This document shows, in pieces, positions 16,681-25,413 of a stretch of DNA of 64,000 nt. The stretch covers positions 2,765,628 to 2,829,627 of the forward strand of contig NZ_JACHDR010000001.1 in NCBI RefSeq assembly GCF_014201135.1, in the 5' to 3' direction. Numbering within the stretch: position 1 is the first letter of the stretch; every line of letters starts with the position of its first letter. Made by a program: the position numbers and the translations under genes. Under the pieces are notes generated by a model, which saw nothing but the letters and a program-made list of their open reading frames with translations, had not been told where the DNA came from and did no database searches. This DNA comes from Neomicrococcus aestuarii (GTDB lineage Bacteria; Actinomycetota; Actinomycetes; Actinomycetales; Micrococcaceae).

Positions 16681-17838
16681 ATGACTCCAAACGCTGGCCG
16701 CCCCGTGCCTCCCGCCCTAAAAGATCTAGCAGCTTTGCGCGATAGCGTTTCCGCCGGCCGCACCGCCCACGCCGTGGGTATGGTGCAAGAAGGCGGACAG
16801 CTTGAGCGCCTCGACATTCCGCGCCGCGCCGTAGGACCCCGCGACATCGATATTGATATTGACTTCTGCGGATTGTGCCACTCCGATGTGCACTCCGCTC
16901 GCGGTGAGTGGGGCACCAAGAAGCTTCCGCTCGTCACCGGTCACGAAATCGTGGGCCGTGTAGTGGCACTTGGTGGCGAGGTTGAAGGCTTCGAAATTGG
17001 CGAGCGCGTGGGCGTGGGCTGTCTCGTGGACTCCTGCGGACAGTGCGAATCCTGCGAACAGGGCTTGGAACAGTACTGCCTCAACGGAGCCATTGGCACC
17101 TACGCGGCCACCAACCCGAAGACCGGCGAATACACTCAGGGCGGATACTCCACCTCGATTGTGGTGGATCAGGACTTCGTGCTGCACGTTCCGGAGAACC
17201 TTGACCCGGCCGCCGCAGCCCCGATTCTCTGCGCCGGAATTACCACGTTCTCCCCACTGAACCACTTGTTCGTGGACGAGGATGATCAGGTAGGTGTAGT
17301 TGGTTTGGGCGGGCTCGGCCACATGGCCGTCAAGCTGGCCAAGGCCATGGGCGCCGTTGTCACCGTCTTCACCACGTCTGAATCCAAGATTGAGGCCGCT
17401 CGTGAACTCGGTGCAGACCGCGTGGTGCTCTCCCGCGATGAGGAAGCCATGAAGGATGCTCGCGGATCCTTGGACGTCATCATCGACACCGTCGCGGCCC
17501 CTCATGATCTGAACGCCTACTTGCGCACCTTGAAGGTGGACGGTGCGTTGGTGCAGGTGGGCTTGCCTTCTGAAGACATGCCTCCCATCAAACCCGGCGC
17601 ACTCATCTCTCGCCGTTTGACCTACATGGGATCCAACATCGGCGGGATCGCTGAAACCCAAGAGGTGCTGGACTTCTGTGCCGAACACGGCATCGTGAGC
17701 GACGTTGAAGTTGTCACCGTGGACCAGGTTAACGAGGCTTGGGAGCGCATGGTGGCTGGCGACGTGAAGTACCGCTTTGTGCTGGACGTCAACAGCTTGC
17801 GTGAGGCCGCAGCCTCTGCCGAAACCGTAGGAGCGTAA
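16681..17838 (+). CDS. Zinc-dependent NAD(P) alcohol dehydrogenase (cinnamyl-alcohol-dehydrogenase-like)
   Basis: This is a medium-chain dehydrogenase of 385 residues, close to the YahK/CAD group that reduces aldehydes with NADPH. Catalytic zinc ligands lie in CGLCHSDVH and GHE. The structural zinc site is the four-cysteine DSCGQCESCEQGLEQYC. The Rossmann motif VGLGGLGHMAVKLA is intact. The first 30 residues precede the usual domain start and may be an extension. The HIT gene follows after 2 bases, so they are co-transcribed. Its natural substrate is unknown. Confidence 0.88.
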   Translation: MTPNAGRPVPPALKDLAALRDSVSAGRTAHAVGMVQEGGQLERLDIPRRAVGPRDIDIDIDFCGLCHSDVHSARGEWGTKKLPLVTGHEIVGRVVALGGEVEGFEIGERVGVGCLVDSCGQCESCEQGLEQYCLNGAIGTYAATNPKTGEYTQGGYSTSIVVDQDFVLHVPENLDPAAAAPILCAGITTFSPLNHLFVDEDDQVGVVGLGGLGHMAVKLAKAMGAVVTVFTTSESKIEAARELGADRVVLSRDEEAMKDARGSLDVIIDTVAAPHDLNAYLRTLKVDGALVQVGLPSEDMPPIKPGALISRRLTYMGSNIGGIAETQEVLDFCAEHGIVSDVEVVTVDQVNEAWERMVAGDVKYRFVLDVNSLREAAASAETVGA

Positions 17839-17840
17839 CG

Positions 17841-18284
17841 GTGAGCACCGTATTTTCTAAGATCATTTCCGGTGAATTCCCTGGTCGCTTTGTGTGGGCC
17901 GATGAGAAGGTTGTTGCCTTCTTGTCGATCGGACCGATCACCAAGGGACACACTCTGGTGGTGCCGCGTCAAGAGATCGACAAGTGGACGGACGCCCCCG
18001 CTGAGCTCGTGGCGCACGCTACCGAAGTGGCCCAGAAGATTGGTGCCGCTCAGGTGACGGCGTTTGGTGCCGAGCGCGCAGGCCTCATGATTGCGGGCTT
18101 CGAAGTGCCGCACCTTCACGTGCACGTGTGGCCCGTGAATTCGCTGGATGATTTCAATCTTGCGAATGCGCGCACTGATGTTCCAGATGCGGAGTTCGAC
18201 GACGCAGCTCACCTCTTGCGCGTTGCTTTGCGGCAAGCGGGCCACACGGATTCTGTGGCTGACGCGGGTCCGTTGCCTGCTTAG
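17841..18284 (+). CDS. HIT family protein (histidine-triad nucleotide hydrolase/transferase)
   Basis: This 147-residue protein has the HIT signature HLHVHVWP near residues 94-101, where the middle His is the nucleophile for nucleotidyl transfer. The N-terminal part (VFSKIISGEFPGRFVWADE) is typical of the HINT branch. It starts at GTG 2 bases after the dehydrogenase stop and shares its mRNA. HINT proteins hydrolyse nucleoside phosphoramidates in vitro; the physiological substrate is not evident here. It converges on hrpA. Confidence 0.87.
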   Translation: MSTVFSKIISGEFPGRFVWADEKVVAFLSIGPITKGHTLVVPRQEIDKWTDAPAELVAHATEVAQKIGAAQVTAFGAERAGLMIAGFEVPHLHVHVWPVNSLDDFNLANARTDVPDAEFDDAAHLLRVALRQAGHTDSVADAGPLPA

Positions 18285-18352
18285 GGAGAACCTGGGGCAT
18301 CGTCTATGACGTACCCGGGCCGCTGAATCCGCCGCCCCGAGCGGGCGTTGGC

Positions 18353-21300
18353 TCAGTTCTTGAGCTGGGCCAACGCTTCGCGGAGCGCGGTGCGGATCCG
18401 CTTTTCTGACACCGGATGCGCCGTGCCGAGTTCTTGAGCAAACAAGCTGACACGGAACTCTTCAAGCATCCACTTGATCTTTGCTAGCTCCGCTGGCGTG
18501 CTTTGGTTGGGCAACAACTGATCCAACGCGGAGTCATACTCATCCTCGAGCGCCTGAATTGCTGTGATGTTCTGGGCTTCTCGCGGAGCCGAACCGGACT
18601 GAAGCTTATCCAGTCGCTTCTCCATGCCCTGCAAGTACCGCGGAAGGTGTCGCAATTGTGCTGCACCTGTGCGGGCCACAAACCCTGGGTACACCAGCAA
18701 CTCCAGCTGGCTCTTGATATCTGCCAGACTCGCGGCCAAAGCCGGGGAATGTGAAGCAGAGAGTCGCTTGGTGATGCGCAGCGAGCTGGACAGTGTTTTC
18801 TCCACCAAAGCCGTGATGCTAAAGACCGTGTCGATCAAATCCGCGCGCACTGCATCGTAGAGCTTCTGGAACTCTTCTTGCGTGAAGGGCAGATTCGCCG
18901 GCACCAACGCGTCAATTGCGGCCAGCGAACTGTCCCGAATCAGCTCATCCACGGAACCGTGCGGGTTCTGCGAAAACACCAGCTTCTCGTTATTTTTCAG
19001 GTGATCCAGCACGTAGCGAGCCGGCGAAGGAATGGTCAGCTGAAGCAAACGCACTACACCGGCACGGTGAGCCGCTTGTTGTTCGGCGACGCTTCTAAAA
19101 ACCGTCAACCGAACGGTAGTGACTTCGTCCGCAAGTGCCGGATAGGCCGTGATGGTTTTCCCGGCAACCGTGGATTCGATCTTGCGATGAATGACTCCGC
19201 GTTCGCCGACGTTCTGGTCCCACTGTTTGATGCCTGCGTGTTCCCACGTGCCGCGCACCTCCGAGGCTGCAGAGTTGCCAGCCGTCCGAGCATTTTTACC
19301 CTTCGGCAAAGTTTTGGGTGTGGCGCTGGGTGCGTTCTTGTTCCCTTGAGCGCCGGCAGTCGCTTTAGCCCCGGGTGTCTTTGATGCACCGGGCTGGGGT
19401 GATTCTAGGCTTGCAGCAATCGCCTGTCGGTTCTGGGTGGCAAGAGAGACCTGCAGGTACTTGAGGTCTTCGGAACGAGCCAACACCTTGTTGGTAGAAC
19501 CGAGGACTTCGAACTTCGCTTTAAGGTGTGCAGGAACTGCGTCCCAATTCCAGGAGCCGGGCGGGATGACGAATCCGCGTAGACGTCGAAGAACCAGCTC
19601 AAGGGAAGGCTCCAGCGCATCGGTAGTGGGGTCAAACTCGGCGTTGAGCGCGGCAGTTGCTTGACGGGCCACGTCCGGGGCCGGGACAAAGTTCTTCCGG
19701 ATGTTCTTGGGCAAAGACTTGATGAGCGCCGTGACCAGTTCTTCTCGGAAGCCCGGAACCTGCCAGGCAAAACGTGCCGGATCCAGCTGGTTCAAGAACA
19801 GCACGGGGACACGAACGGTTACACCGTCGCTCTCGTCGTCGCGCGCCGCGGGATTGAACTCGTAGCGCAAATCCAGCTCAAGATCGCCGTGCCGCATGGT
19901 GCGCGGGTAGGCGCTCTCATCCACGTTGTCCGCTTCATCGCTACGCAGAGCGTCGGCGTCGAAGTCTAGAAGTGTGGGGTTGTCCTGCTGGGCCTTCTTC
20001 CACCACGCGTCAAAGTGGCGTTCACTCGTGACGTCGGGACCGACGCGCTCGTTATAGAAGTCAAAGAGGTCTTGATCGGAGACACGGAGGTCGCGGCGAC
20101 GAGTTCGAGTTTCGAGCTCTTCAATGTCCTCAAGGAGCTTACGGTTTCGTGCGAAGAAGGCGTGGCGGGTCTTCCAATCGCCTTCCACGAGCGCGTGCTG
20201 AATGAACATTTCGCGCGCCAAACGCAGGTTGACGTTGCGGAACTGGATACGCCGTTGGGGAACCACCGGGAGACCAAATGCTGTGACCTTCTCATAAGCC
20301 ATGACCGATCCCAAGGTGGAAGACCAATGGGGTTCAGAGTAGGTCTTCTTCACGAGGTGGGGAGCAACAAGCTCCACCCACGCGGGATCGAATTTCGCGT
20401 TAGTCCTCGCCCAGAGGCGGGAGGTTTCCACGAGCTCGGCGGCCATGACCCAGTCGGGCTTCTTCTTGAACAAGGAGGACCCTGGGAAGACTGCGAAGCG
20501 ACTGCCGCGCGCGCCTTGGTATTCGCGCTTGCGTTCATCCCATAAACCAATGTGACTCACCAGTCCGGAGAGCAAAGACATGTGTACGTTGTCCGCGTTG
20601 GCTACTGGATCAATGGGAGCCGCTGCGATCTTGATGCCCACGGACTTGGCCAACTGGCGCAACTGAGTGAACAGGTCCTGCCACTCGCGCACGCGGAGAT
20701 AGTTGATGAACTCTTGCTTGCACAAGCGCCGGAAAGCGGACGAGGAGAGTTCTTGCTGCTTCTCCTGAAGGTAACGCCACAAATTCAAGTAACCCAAGAA
20801 GTCAGAGGATTCGTCCTCGAAACGTCGATGAAGCTCGGTGGCGCGCTCGCGCTTTCCGCTCTCTTGAGAAGGGCGCTCTCGAGGGTCCTGAATGCTCAGC
20901 GCGGCAGCCAAAACCATGACTTCCTTGGCACAGTCGCGCTGACCGGCCTCTAGGATCATGCGACCTAAGCGCACGTCCACGGGAAGTTTGGCTAGCTGGC
21001 GTCCGGTACGAGTGATGCCGTTGGCGTTCCTGCCGCCGGCAGTCCCGCTGCCCGCGCCGCTGCCGCCACCCATGGCGCCCAGCTCACGCAACAACAGCAC
21101 GCCGTCGTTCACGGCCTTCGCATCCGGCTTCTCAACGAACGGGAAATCGCCAACATCTTTCGGGGAAGAAATGATGCCCATCGCGCTCATGCTCAATATG
21201 ACCGAGGCCAGATTGGTGCGCAGGATTTCAGGGTCCGTGAACTCCGGGCGTGAGGTGAAATCGTCTTCGGAATACAGGCGGATGGCAATGCCATCGCTCA

Positions 21301-22372
21301 CGCGGCCACAACGGCCCGAACGCTGATTAGCGCTCGCTTGCGAGATACGTTCAATGGGGAGCCGCTGAACCTTAGTGCGGTGTGAGTAGCGGGAGATACG
21401 TGCAACACCTGTATCGATCACGTACTTGATGCCCGGAACCGTCAGCGAGGTTTCCGCAACGTTCGTTGCCAAGATAATGCGCCGCTGGGAACCGGGATTG
21501 AAGACGCGGTGCTGCTCGGCCAAGGACAAGCGTGCAAACAGCGGCAGGATCTCCGTGCCAGCGAGACGGCGATTGCGTTCCACAAGTGAACGTAGTGCAT
21601 CCGCGGCGTCGCGGATCTCCCGTTCTCCCGAGAGGAACACCAGAATGTCGCCGGGGGCTTCCTTGGACAGTTCCACCACGGCATCGCAAATACCGTCGAC
21701 GGGGTCTTTGTCTTCTTCAAGAGCGGACTCGGGATCCAGCTCATCCTCATCCAAGGAGGGGTCTGCAGCCAACGGCCGGTAGCGGATTTCCACCGGATAG
21801 GTACGCCCGGACACCTCGATGATGGGTGCCGGGGTGGTTTCGGTACCAAAGTGGTTGGCGAAGCGCTCGGGGTCAATCGTTGCCGACGTGATGACAATCT
21901 TCAGATCCGGGCGCTGGGGGAGGAGCCGCTTGAGGTACCCCATGAGGAAATCGATGTTCAAGCTGCGCTCGTGGGCCTCGTCAATGATGATGGCGCTGTA
22001 ACGCTCGAGCTTACGATCCTGCGGGACCTCGGCCAGCATAATGCCGTCCGTCATGAGCTTCACTTGGGTTTGCTTAGAGACCTCGCCGGTGAAGCGAACC
22101 TGGTAGCCCACCTCGTCGCCGATCTCCACGCTAAGCTCCTCAGCAAGACGCTCAGCGACCGTGCGTGCTGCCAGACGACGGGGCTGCGTATGTCCAATGA
22201 CACCGCGCTCGCCGTACCCCATCTCCAAAAGCATCTTGGGGAGCTGCGTGGTCTTGCCCGAACCCGTTTCACCGGCAACGATCACCACTTGGTGCTCAGA
22301 AATTGCCTTCTTGATATCTTCGCGGCGCGCGCTAACAGGCAGGGATTCGGGGTATGAAATCGTCAAGGCCAT
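18353..22372 (-). CDS. hrpA: ATP-dependent RNA helicase HrpA
   Basis: This is a 1339-residue DEAH-box helicase of the HrpA type. It has Walker A GETGSGKTTQLPK near residue 37, IIIDEAHERSLN, the SAT motif VITSATIDPERF, QRSGRCGRV motif VI, then the HA2/OB-fold region and the long C-terminal DUF3418 domain. In E. coli HrpA resolves collided ribosomes; a similar rescue role is plausible but not shown for actinobacteria. Between about residues 985 and 1035 lies an Ala/Gly/Lys/Pro-rich stretch (PGASKTPGAKATAGAQGNKN), a linker insertion. It stands alone between convergent HIT and a minus-strand terminator. Confidence 0.95.
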   Translation of the reverse strand: MALTISYPESLPVSARREDIKKAISEHQVVIVAGETGSGKTTQLPKMLLEMGYGERGVIGHTQPRRLAARTVAERLAEELSVEIGDEVGYQVRFTGEVSKQTQVKLMTDGIMLAEVPQDRKLERYSAIIIDEAHERSLNIDFLMGYLKRLLPQRPDLKIVITSATIDPERFANHFGTETTPAPIIEVSGRTYPVEIRYRPLAADPSLDEDELDPESALEEDKDPVDGICDAVVELSKEAPGDILVFLSGEREIRDAADALRSLVERNRRLAGTEILPLFARLSLAEQHRVFNPGSQRRIILATNVAETSLTVPGIKYVIDTGVARISRYSHRTKVQRLPIERISQASANQRSGRCGRVSDGIAIRLYSEDDFTSRPEFTDPEILRTNLASVILSMSAMGIISSPKDVGDFPFVEKPDAKAVNDGVLLLRELGAMGGGSGAGSGTAGGRNANGITRTGRQLAKLPVDVRLGRMILEAGQRDCAKEVMVLAAALSIQDPRERPSQESGKRERATELHRRFEDESSDFLGYLNLWRYLQEKQQELSSSAFRRLCKQEFINYLRVREWQDLFTQLRQLAKSVGIKIAAAPIDPVANADNVHMSLLSGLVSHIGLWDERKREYQGARGSRFAVFPGSSLFKKKPDWVMAAELVETSRLWARTNAKFDPAWVELVAPHLVKKTYSEPHWSSTLGSVMAYEKVTAFGLPVVPQRRIQFRNVNLRLAREMFIQHALVEGDWKTRHAFFARNRKLLEDIEELETRTRRRDLRVSDQDLFDFYNERVGPDVTSERHFDAWWKKAQQDNPTLLDFDADALRSDEADNVDESAYPRTMRHGDLELDLRYEFNPAARDDESDGVTVRVPVLFLNQLDPARFAWQVPGFREELVTALIKSLPKNIRKNFVPAPDVARQATAALNAEFDPTTDALEPSLELVLRRLRGFVIPPGSWNWDAVPAHLKAKFEVLGSTNKVLARSEDLKYLQVSLATQNRQAIAASLESPQPGASKTPGAKATAGAQGNKNAPSATPKTLPKGKNARTAGNSAASEVRGTWEHAGIKQWDQNVGERGVIHRKIESTVAGKTITAYPALADEVTTVRLTVFRSVAEQQAAHRAGVVRLLQLTIPSPARYVLDHLKNNEKLVFSQNPHGSVDELIRDSSLAAIDALVPANLPFTQEEFQKLYDAVRADLIDTVFSITALVEKTLSSSLRITKRLSASHSPALAASLADIKSQLELLVYPGFVARTGAAQLRHLPRYLQGMEKRLDKLQSGSAPREAQNITAIQALEDEYDSALDQLLPNQSTPAELAKIKWMLEEFRVSLFAQELGTAHPVSEKRIRTALREALAQLKN

Positions 22373-22393
22373 AGCTCACCAAGCTTAGTGGAA

Positions 22394-22431
22394 AGCCCCG
22401 GCCCTCACGCAATGGCGCGAGAACCGGGGCT
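22394..22431 (-). terminator. Terminator after the secreted metallophosphoesterase gene
   Basis: Arms AGCCCCGG (22431-22424 on minus) and CCGGGGCT (22401-22394) enclose a 22-nt loop that can pair further (CTCGCG with GCGTGAG). The right arm is followed by TTTCC. Confidence 0.6.
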
Positions 22432-22481
22432 AACCGAACTCAACCCACTCGTCTCGGGAAGTTAATCCTCGAAGCCGAGCG

Positions 22482-22493
22482 GCGTCGTCGTAC
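22482..22493 (-). repeat. Copy of recurrent 12-mer GTACGACGACGC (reverse)
   Basis: Intergenic copy, starting 3 nt after the stop codon of the metallophosphoesterase gene, with flank CGCTCGG resembling the copy at 4226. Confidence 0.4.
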
Positions 22494-22496
22494 TAC

Positions 22497-23546
22497 TTAC
22501 TTCTGAAACTGAACGCGCTCCCAGGTCAACAGCTCATCAGTCTGCTGGTTTGCAGGAGCCACGGAAACACTCAACCACTCATTGCTGGTAGCGGCACCCG
22601 CAACCGTGATGCGCTGCAAGTTGGTGAGCGGCTCAATGCCGTAGACGTTCACCCAAGGGGAACCCTCAGCAAGCGGCTCATCAGCGTTGTAGACGTGGGA
22701 GTCACCGTTGAACAAGTACACCGGACCGTCGAAGGAACGAGCGCCAGCTGCAATTGCCTCAACCGTCTCATGGAAGCCGGAGACCAGCTCTGGGTTCTGC
22801 TCCACGTTCTGAGTCAACTGCCATGGATCAAACATGTCAGCCTGCGTCATGATGACCACGCCGCGAGCGTTAGTCTTCTCAGCCTTCGCGAACGTCTGGT
22901 TGATCAGCGCAACGTTGGCCTCGGTGCGGTGCGCTTCCTCAGCGAGCTGCTCATCAGTCGCCTCCGTCAAGCCCAAGCCGGACCATGGAGCCAACGAGTT
23001 ATTGGAGCCCTGAACATCCACCACAGCGAACTCAACGCGCTGCTTCGTGAAGCTCACGTTCTCCGGCAAACCGATCGCTGCCTGAGACTTCACTGGCATG
23101 GTGGCGCCGAGAGTCTTGTTGGCAACTGGGAAGAAGATTTCGCGCAGCGTGTCAAGACGCTCGAGAGGATTGTAGGAGCCATTGTTCGTGCGGTGGCAGT
23201 CAACCCACTCGTTATCACCCGGAGTGTAAATCAGGGGAGTCTCTAGGCGGTCAAACTGCGCGCGAATCATCTGGAAGTACTCGTCCGTGCACTGAGCGGA
23301 GCCGGCCTTGATGTCACCCACGTGGGTGAGGAAGGACAAATCCGTTTGCGTGTTCAGATCCGAGATCATGGAAGGGAATTCGGCAACCTGGGCTGCGCCG
23401 TAAGGGACGTCGCCGAACACGCCGAAAGTGTAGGCGTCCTTGGTGTTTTCCGCGGCAGGTGCGGCGACGGCTGGGGTGGAAAGTGAGGCGGCAAGGGCGA
23501 CGGCGCCTGCTACCGCGCCGAGGCGGGTCAAGAAAGTGCGAGTCAT
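22497..23546 (-). CDS. Secreted calcineurin-like metallophosphoesterase
   Basis: This 349-residue exported protein has a Sec signal peptide (basic start MTRTFLTRLG, hydrophobic core, probable cleavage after AVAAPA). Metallophosphoesterase motifs follow in order: FGDVPYG, THVGDIKAGS, TPGDNEW and, near the C-terminus, NGDSHVY. These supply the di-metal ligands. There is no cell-wall anchor, so it is probably free or loosely attached. The substrate is unknown; a phosphate-scavenging role is only an inference from location outside the cell. It starts at ATG with GAAGGAAG upstream and forms a single-gene unit with its own terminator. Confidence 0.85.
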   Translation of the reverse strand: MTRTFLTRLGAVAGAVALAASLSTPAVAAPAAENTKDAYTFGVFGDVPYGAAQVAEFPSMISDLNTQTDLSFLTHVGDIKAGSAQCTDEYFQMIRAQFDRLETPLIYTPGDNEWVDCHRTNNGSYNPLERLDTLREIFFPVANKTLGATMPVKSQAAIGLPENVSFTKQRVEFAVVDVQGSNNSLAPWSGLGLTEATDEQLAEEAHRTEANVALINQTFAKAEKTNARGVVIMTQADMFDPWQLTQNVEQNPELVSGFHETVEAIAAGARSFDGPVYLFNGDSHVYNADEPLAEGSPWVNVYGIEPLTNLQRITVAGAATSNEWLSVSVAPANQQTDELLTWERVQFQK

Positions 23547-23871
23547 GAGAATCTCCTAAAGAAGGAAGAGAAAGTATCCACTATGGAACACCCGCGATCG
23601 TAGGCTCGAGAAGTGACGTGCAAGCGACGCGAAGGTGACCAGAACGTGAATGGGGAAAGAATCGGACTAACGCTGTCGCTGCACAAGGAGTGGGATGCGT
23701 TACGAATGTACGGGTGTCTTTGTGGTGGCGCTGAACGCGTTGAGGAACAAGCGCTACCACCGGTGAGTTGTCTCTTGTTGTGAGCTAAATTGCGATTTTA
23801 CGAGCCAAGGGCGATAGGCGCTCTTTGGCTCATAAACTGAGCCTGAACGGGGTGCTTTGAGCGACCCGTGA
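23547..23871. other. 325-bp region with no intact gene
   Basis: It holds the divergent promoter area of the metallophosphoesterase gene and the decayed upstream part of the isochorismatase remnant. A hairpin-like repeat (GAGCCAA near 23802 with TTGGCTC near 23824) is present. I found no frame that restores the missing N-terminus of the remnant. Confidence 0.4.
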
Positions 23872-24375
23872 TCACACCCTAAGTCCCAGAATCTGGTGGG
23901 CAACGTCAGCACCATCCTCGACGCCGCTCGTGCAGCAGGCGCTCCTGTGATTTTTAACCGCATTGTGGTGTACCCAGGTGCAGCTGGCGGAACCAACGCC
24001 CCGATCTCCAACATGCTGGGCTCAGAGTCATTCAAGTTAGGAAGCTGGGGAGCTGAGATCGTTGACGAGCTCAAGCCAGCTGACAGTGACATTGTTCTGG
24101 ACCGTAACCGCATGAGCGCTTTCAACGGCAGTGGACTGGACTTCATCCTGCGCAACTTGGGCGTTTCCAAGGTTGTTGTGGTGGGTGGCTGGACCAACAT
24201 GGCCGTTGAGCACACCGTGCGTGACGCAGCTGATCACGGCTTTGAAGTTTCGATTGTTTCCGACGCCACGTCCAGCATCAATGCGGAATGGCATGAGGCT
24301 GCTTTGAGCTTCGCCTTGTTGAACATTGCCACGATCACTGACACGAAGTCTGTGGTGGAAGCGCCGAACGCCTAG
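23872..24375 (+). pseudogene. Isochorismatase/cysteine-hydrolase family remnant, 5'-truncated
   Basis: The frame from 23872 encodes family sequence (GNVSTILDAARAAGAPVIFN, later RMSAF and TNMAVEHTVRDAADHGFE) but begins right after an in-frame TGA at 23869 and lacks the usual 30-40 N-terminal residues with the catalytic Asp (DxQN). GTG 23896 could start a 159-residue product, but no Shine-Dalgarno or -10 supports it. The catalytic Cys position reads Ala (TNMAVE for TNxCVE) and the usual Lys before RxSAF appears as Arg. Loss of all three triad residues argues for a pseudogene or a non-catalytic protein. It is followed by tRNA-Arg on the opposite strand. Confidence 0.6.
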
Positions 24376-24390
24376 TCGGCTAGTAAAAGA

Positions 24391-24466
24391 TGGTGCCCTC
24401 GAAAGGATTCGAACCTTCGACCTTCTGCTCCGGAGGCAGACGCTCTATCCCCTGAGCTACGAGGGC
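24391..24466 (-). tRNA. tRNA-Arg (anticodon CCG)
   Basis: The minus strand reads as a full cloverleaf. Acceptor GCCCTCG pairs with CGAGGGC. The D arm is GCTCAGGGGATAGAGC. The anticodon stem TCTGC/GCAGA has loop CTCCGGA, giving CCG. The T arm is GGTTCGAATCC. The discriminator A is followed by an encoded CCA (24393-24391). It reads arginine CGG codons. Confidence 0.96.
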
Positions 24467-24511
24467 GGGGGTCCCGAAAGGACAGCTAAGAGCTTAGCAG
24501 GACTTTTTAGC

Positions 24512-25279
24512 TCAGCCCCAACTGCCGGTGCGTCGGTGCTCCACGTCAGGGTCTTCTTCAGAACCAGTTGATCGTGGAGCTTCAGGCAGGCGCGCCGGCG
24601 GGCCATCCACATGTCCGGGAAGAATTCGGAAATGCGGTTTGCGTGCAGAAGTCTCTTGCGATGCTGCGGCCTCGGTGATGCGAGGCGCGGGAGATTGAAC
24701 CTGCGGACGAGCTACCGGGCGTGATTCGCGGCGAGGCTCGGGAGCAATTATTGACTCTTCTGACGGTTTAGGTGCTGAGGCCGACTCAACCTGGCTCACC
24801 CGGGGGAACGCGAATTCGCCGCGGCCCTGTTCGTAACGGTGCAGGGTTTCGAAGATGCGATTCACGAAAGCGTCAACTTCGCCTTGGTGGTAGCCCTCGC
24901 GATTCTTGGTGGTACTAAAAGCGATCTCTGGAATTTCGGTGGACATCAGAATGCCGGCCGGAAGGCGGTACCGGGGCCCCCGTTCATGGGCCACGAGCGC
25001 CTCATGAACGTGGCTTAGGAGGTTATCAACCTCGAGAGTCTCGTACCCCTCGTGGAACGTCACGGCGGAGAACTTGACGTTTTCAAGCTCCTCAGCGGTG
25101 ACCGAACCGGGCCAGGACGTTGCCTTTCGGTGACGTTCCTCATACTCCATCAGTTGGCGCGCAAGCTTCTTGTTGGCCAGATGGCGACGAAGCTTATCGG
25201 CAACCACAACAAGAACGGCCAGCGCCGCGACGGCGCCACCGATCCACCAAACAAGGGCAAGAAACGAGTCCACGAACAC
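24512..25279 (-). CDS. Membrane-anchored DivIVA-like protein
   Basis: This 255-residue protein has one N-terminal membrane helix (about 7-28), a basic charged stretch (30-52), and two DivIVA-like modules: FHEGYETLEVDNLLSHVHEAL (75-95) and NREGYHQGEVDAFVNRIFET (126-145). Both carry the GY..xEVDxxxxxxxxxL pattern seen in DivIVA/Wag31 and its short relatives. The last 100 residues are Pro/Ser/Glu/Arg-rich and probably disordered. A role in septal or polar organisation is inferred from family only. It starts at GTG. The gene is divergent from argS. Confidence 0.78.
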   Translation of the reverse strand: MFVDSFLALVWWIGGAVAALAVLVVVADKLRRHLANKKLARQLMEYEERHRKATSWPGSVTAEELENVKFSAVTFHEGYETLEVDNLLSHVHEALVAHERGPRYRLPAGILMSTEIPEIAFSTTKNREGYHQGEVDAFVNRIFETLHRYEQGRGEFAFPRVSQVESASAPKPSEESIIAPEPRRESRPVARPQVQSPAPRITEAAASQETSARKPHFRILPGHVDGPPARLPEAPRSTGSEEDPDVEHRRTGSWG

Positions 25280-25401
25280 TATTCTCTCGATTTATTGCGG
25301 TAAGTGGTTCTCGAAACACCAGAAGTGGGCACAATTTTTTCAAAGAGTGTCACAACGGGGCTTTCCGCTGTAGCGGCGCGAAAACTCAAGTTCCTCGCGG
25401 G

Positions 25402-25407
25402 TATCCT
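25402..25407 (+). promoter_or_regulatory. -10 element of argS (probable leaderless start)
   Basis: TATCCT ends 6 nt before the GTG at 25414. No Shine-Dalgarno is present in between. Confidence 0.5.
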
Positions 25408-25413
25408 TGACGG

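Noticed and set aside
18316..18345. Possible terminator CGCCC/GGGCG between the HIT gene and hrpA
   Set aside because: The stem has only five base pairs and no T tract on either strand, so it is too weak to annotate.
24326..24571. 81-codon open frame on plus across the tRNA-Arg gene
   Set aside because: It runs through a complete tRNA on the other strand and has no protein similarity.
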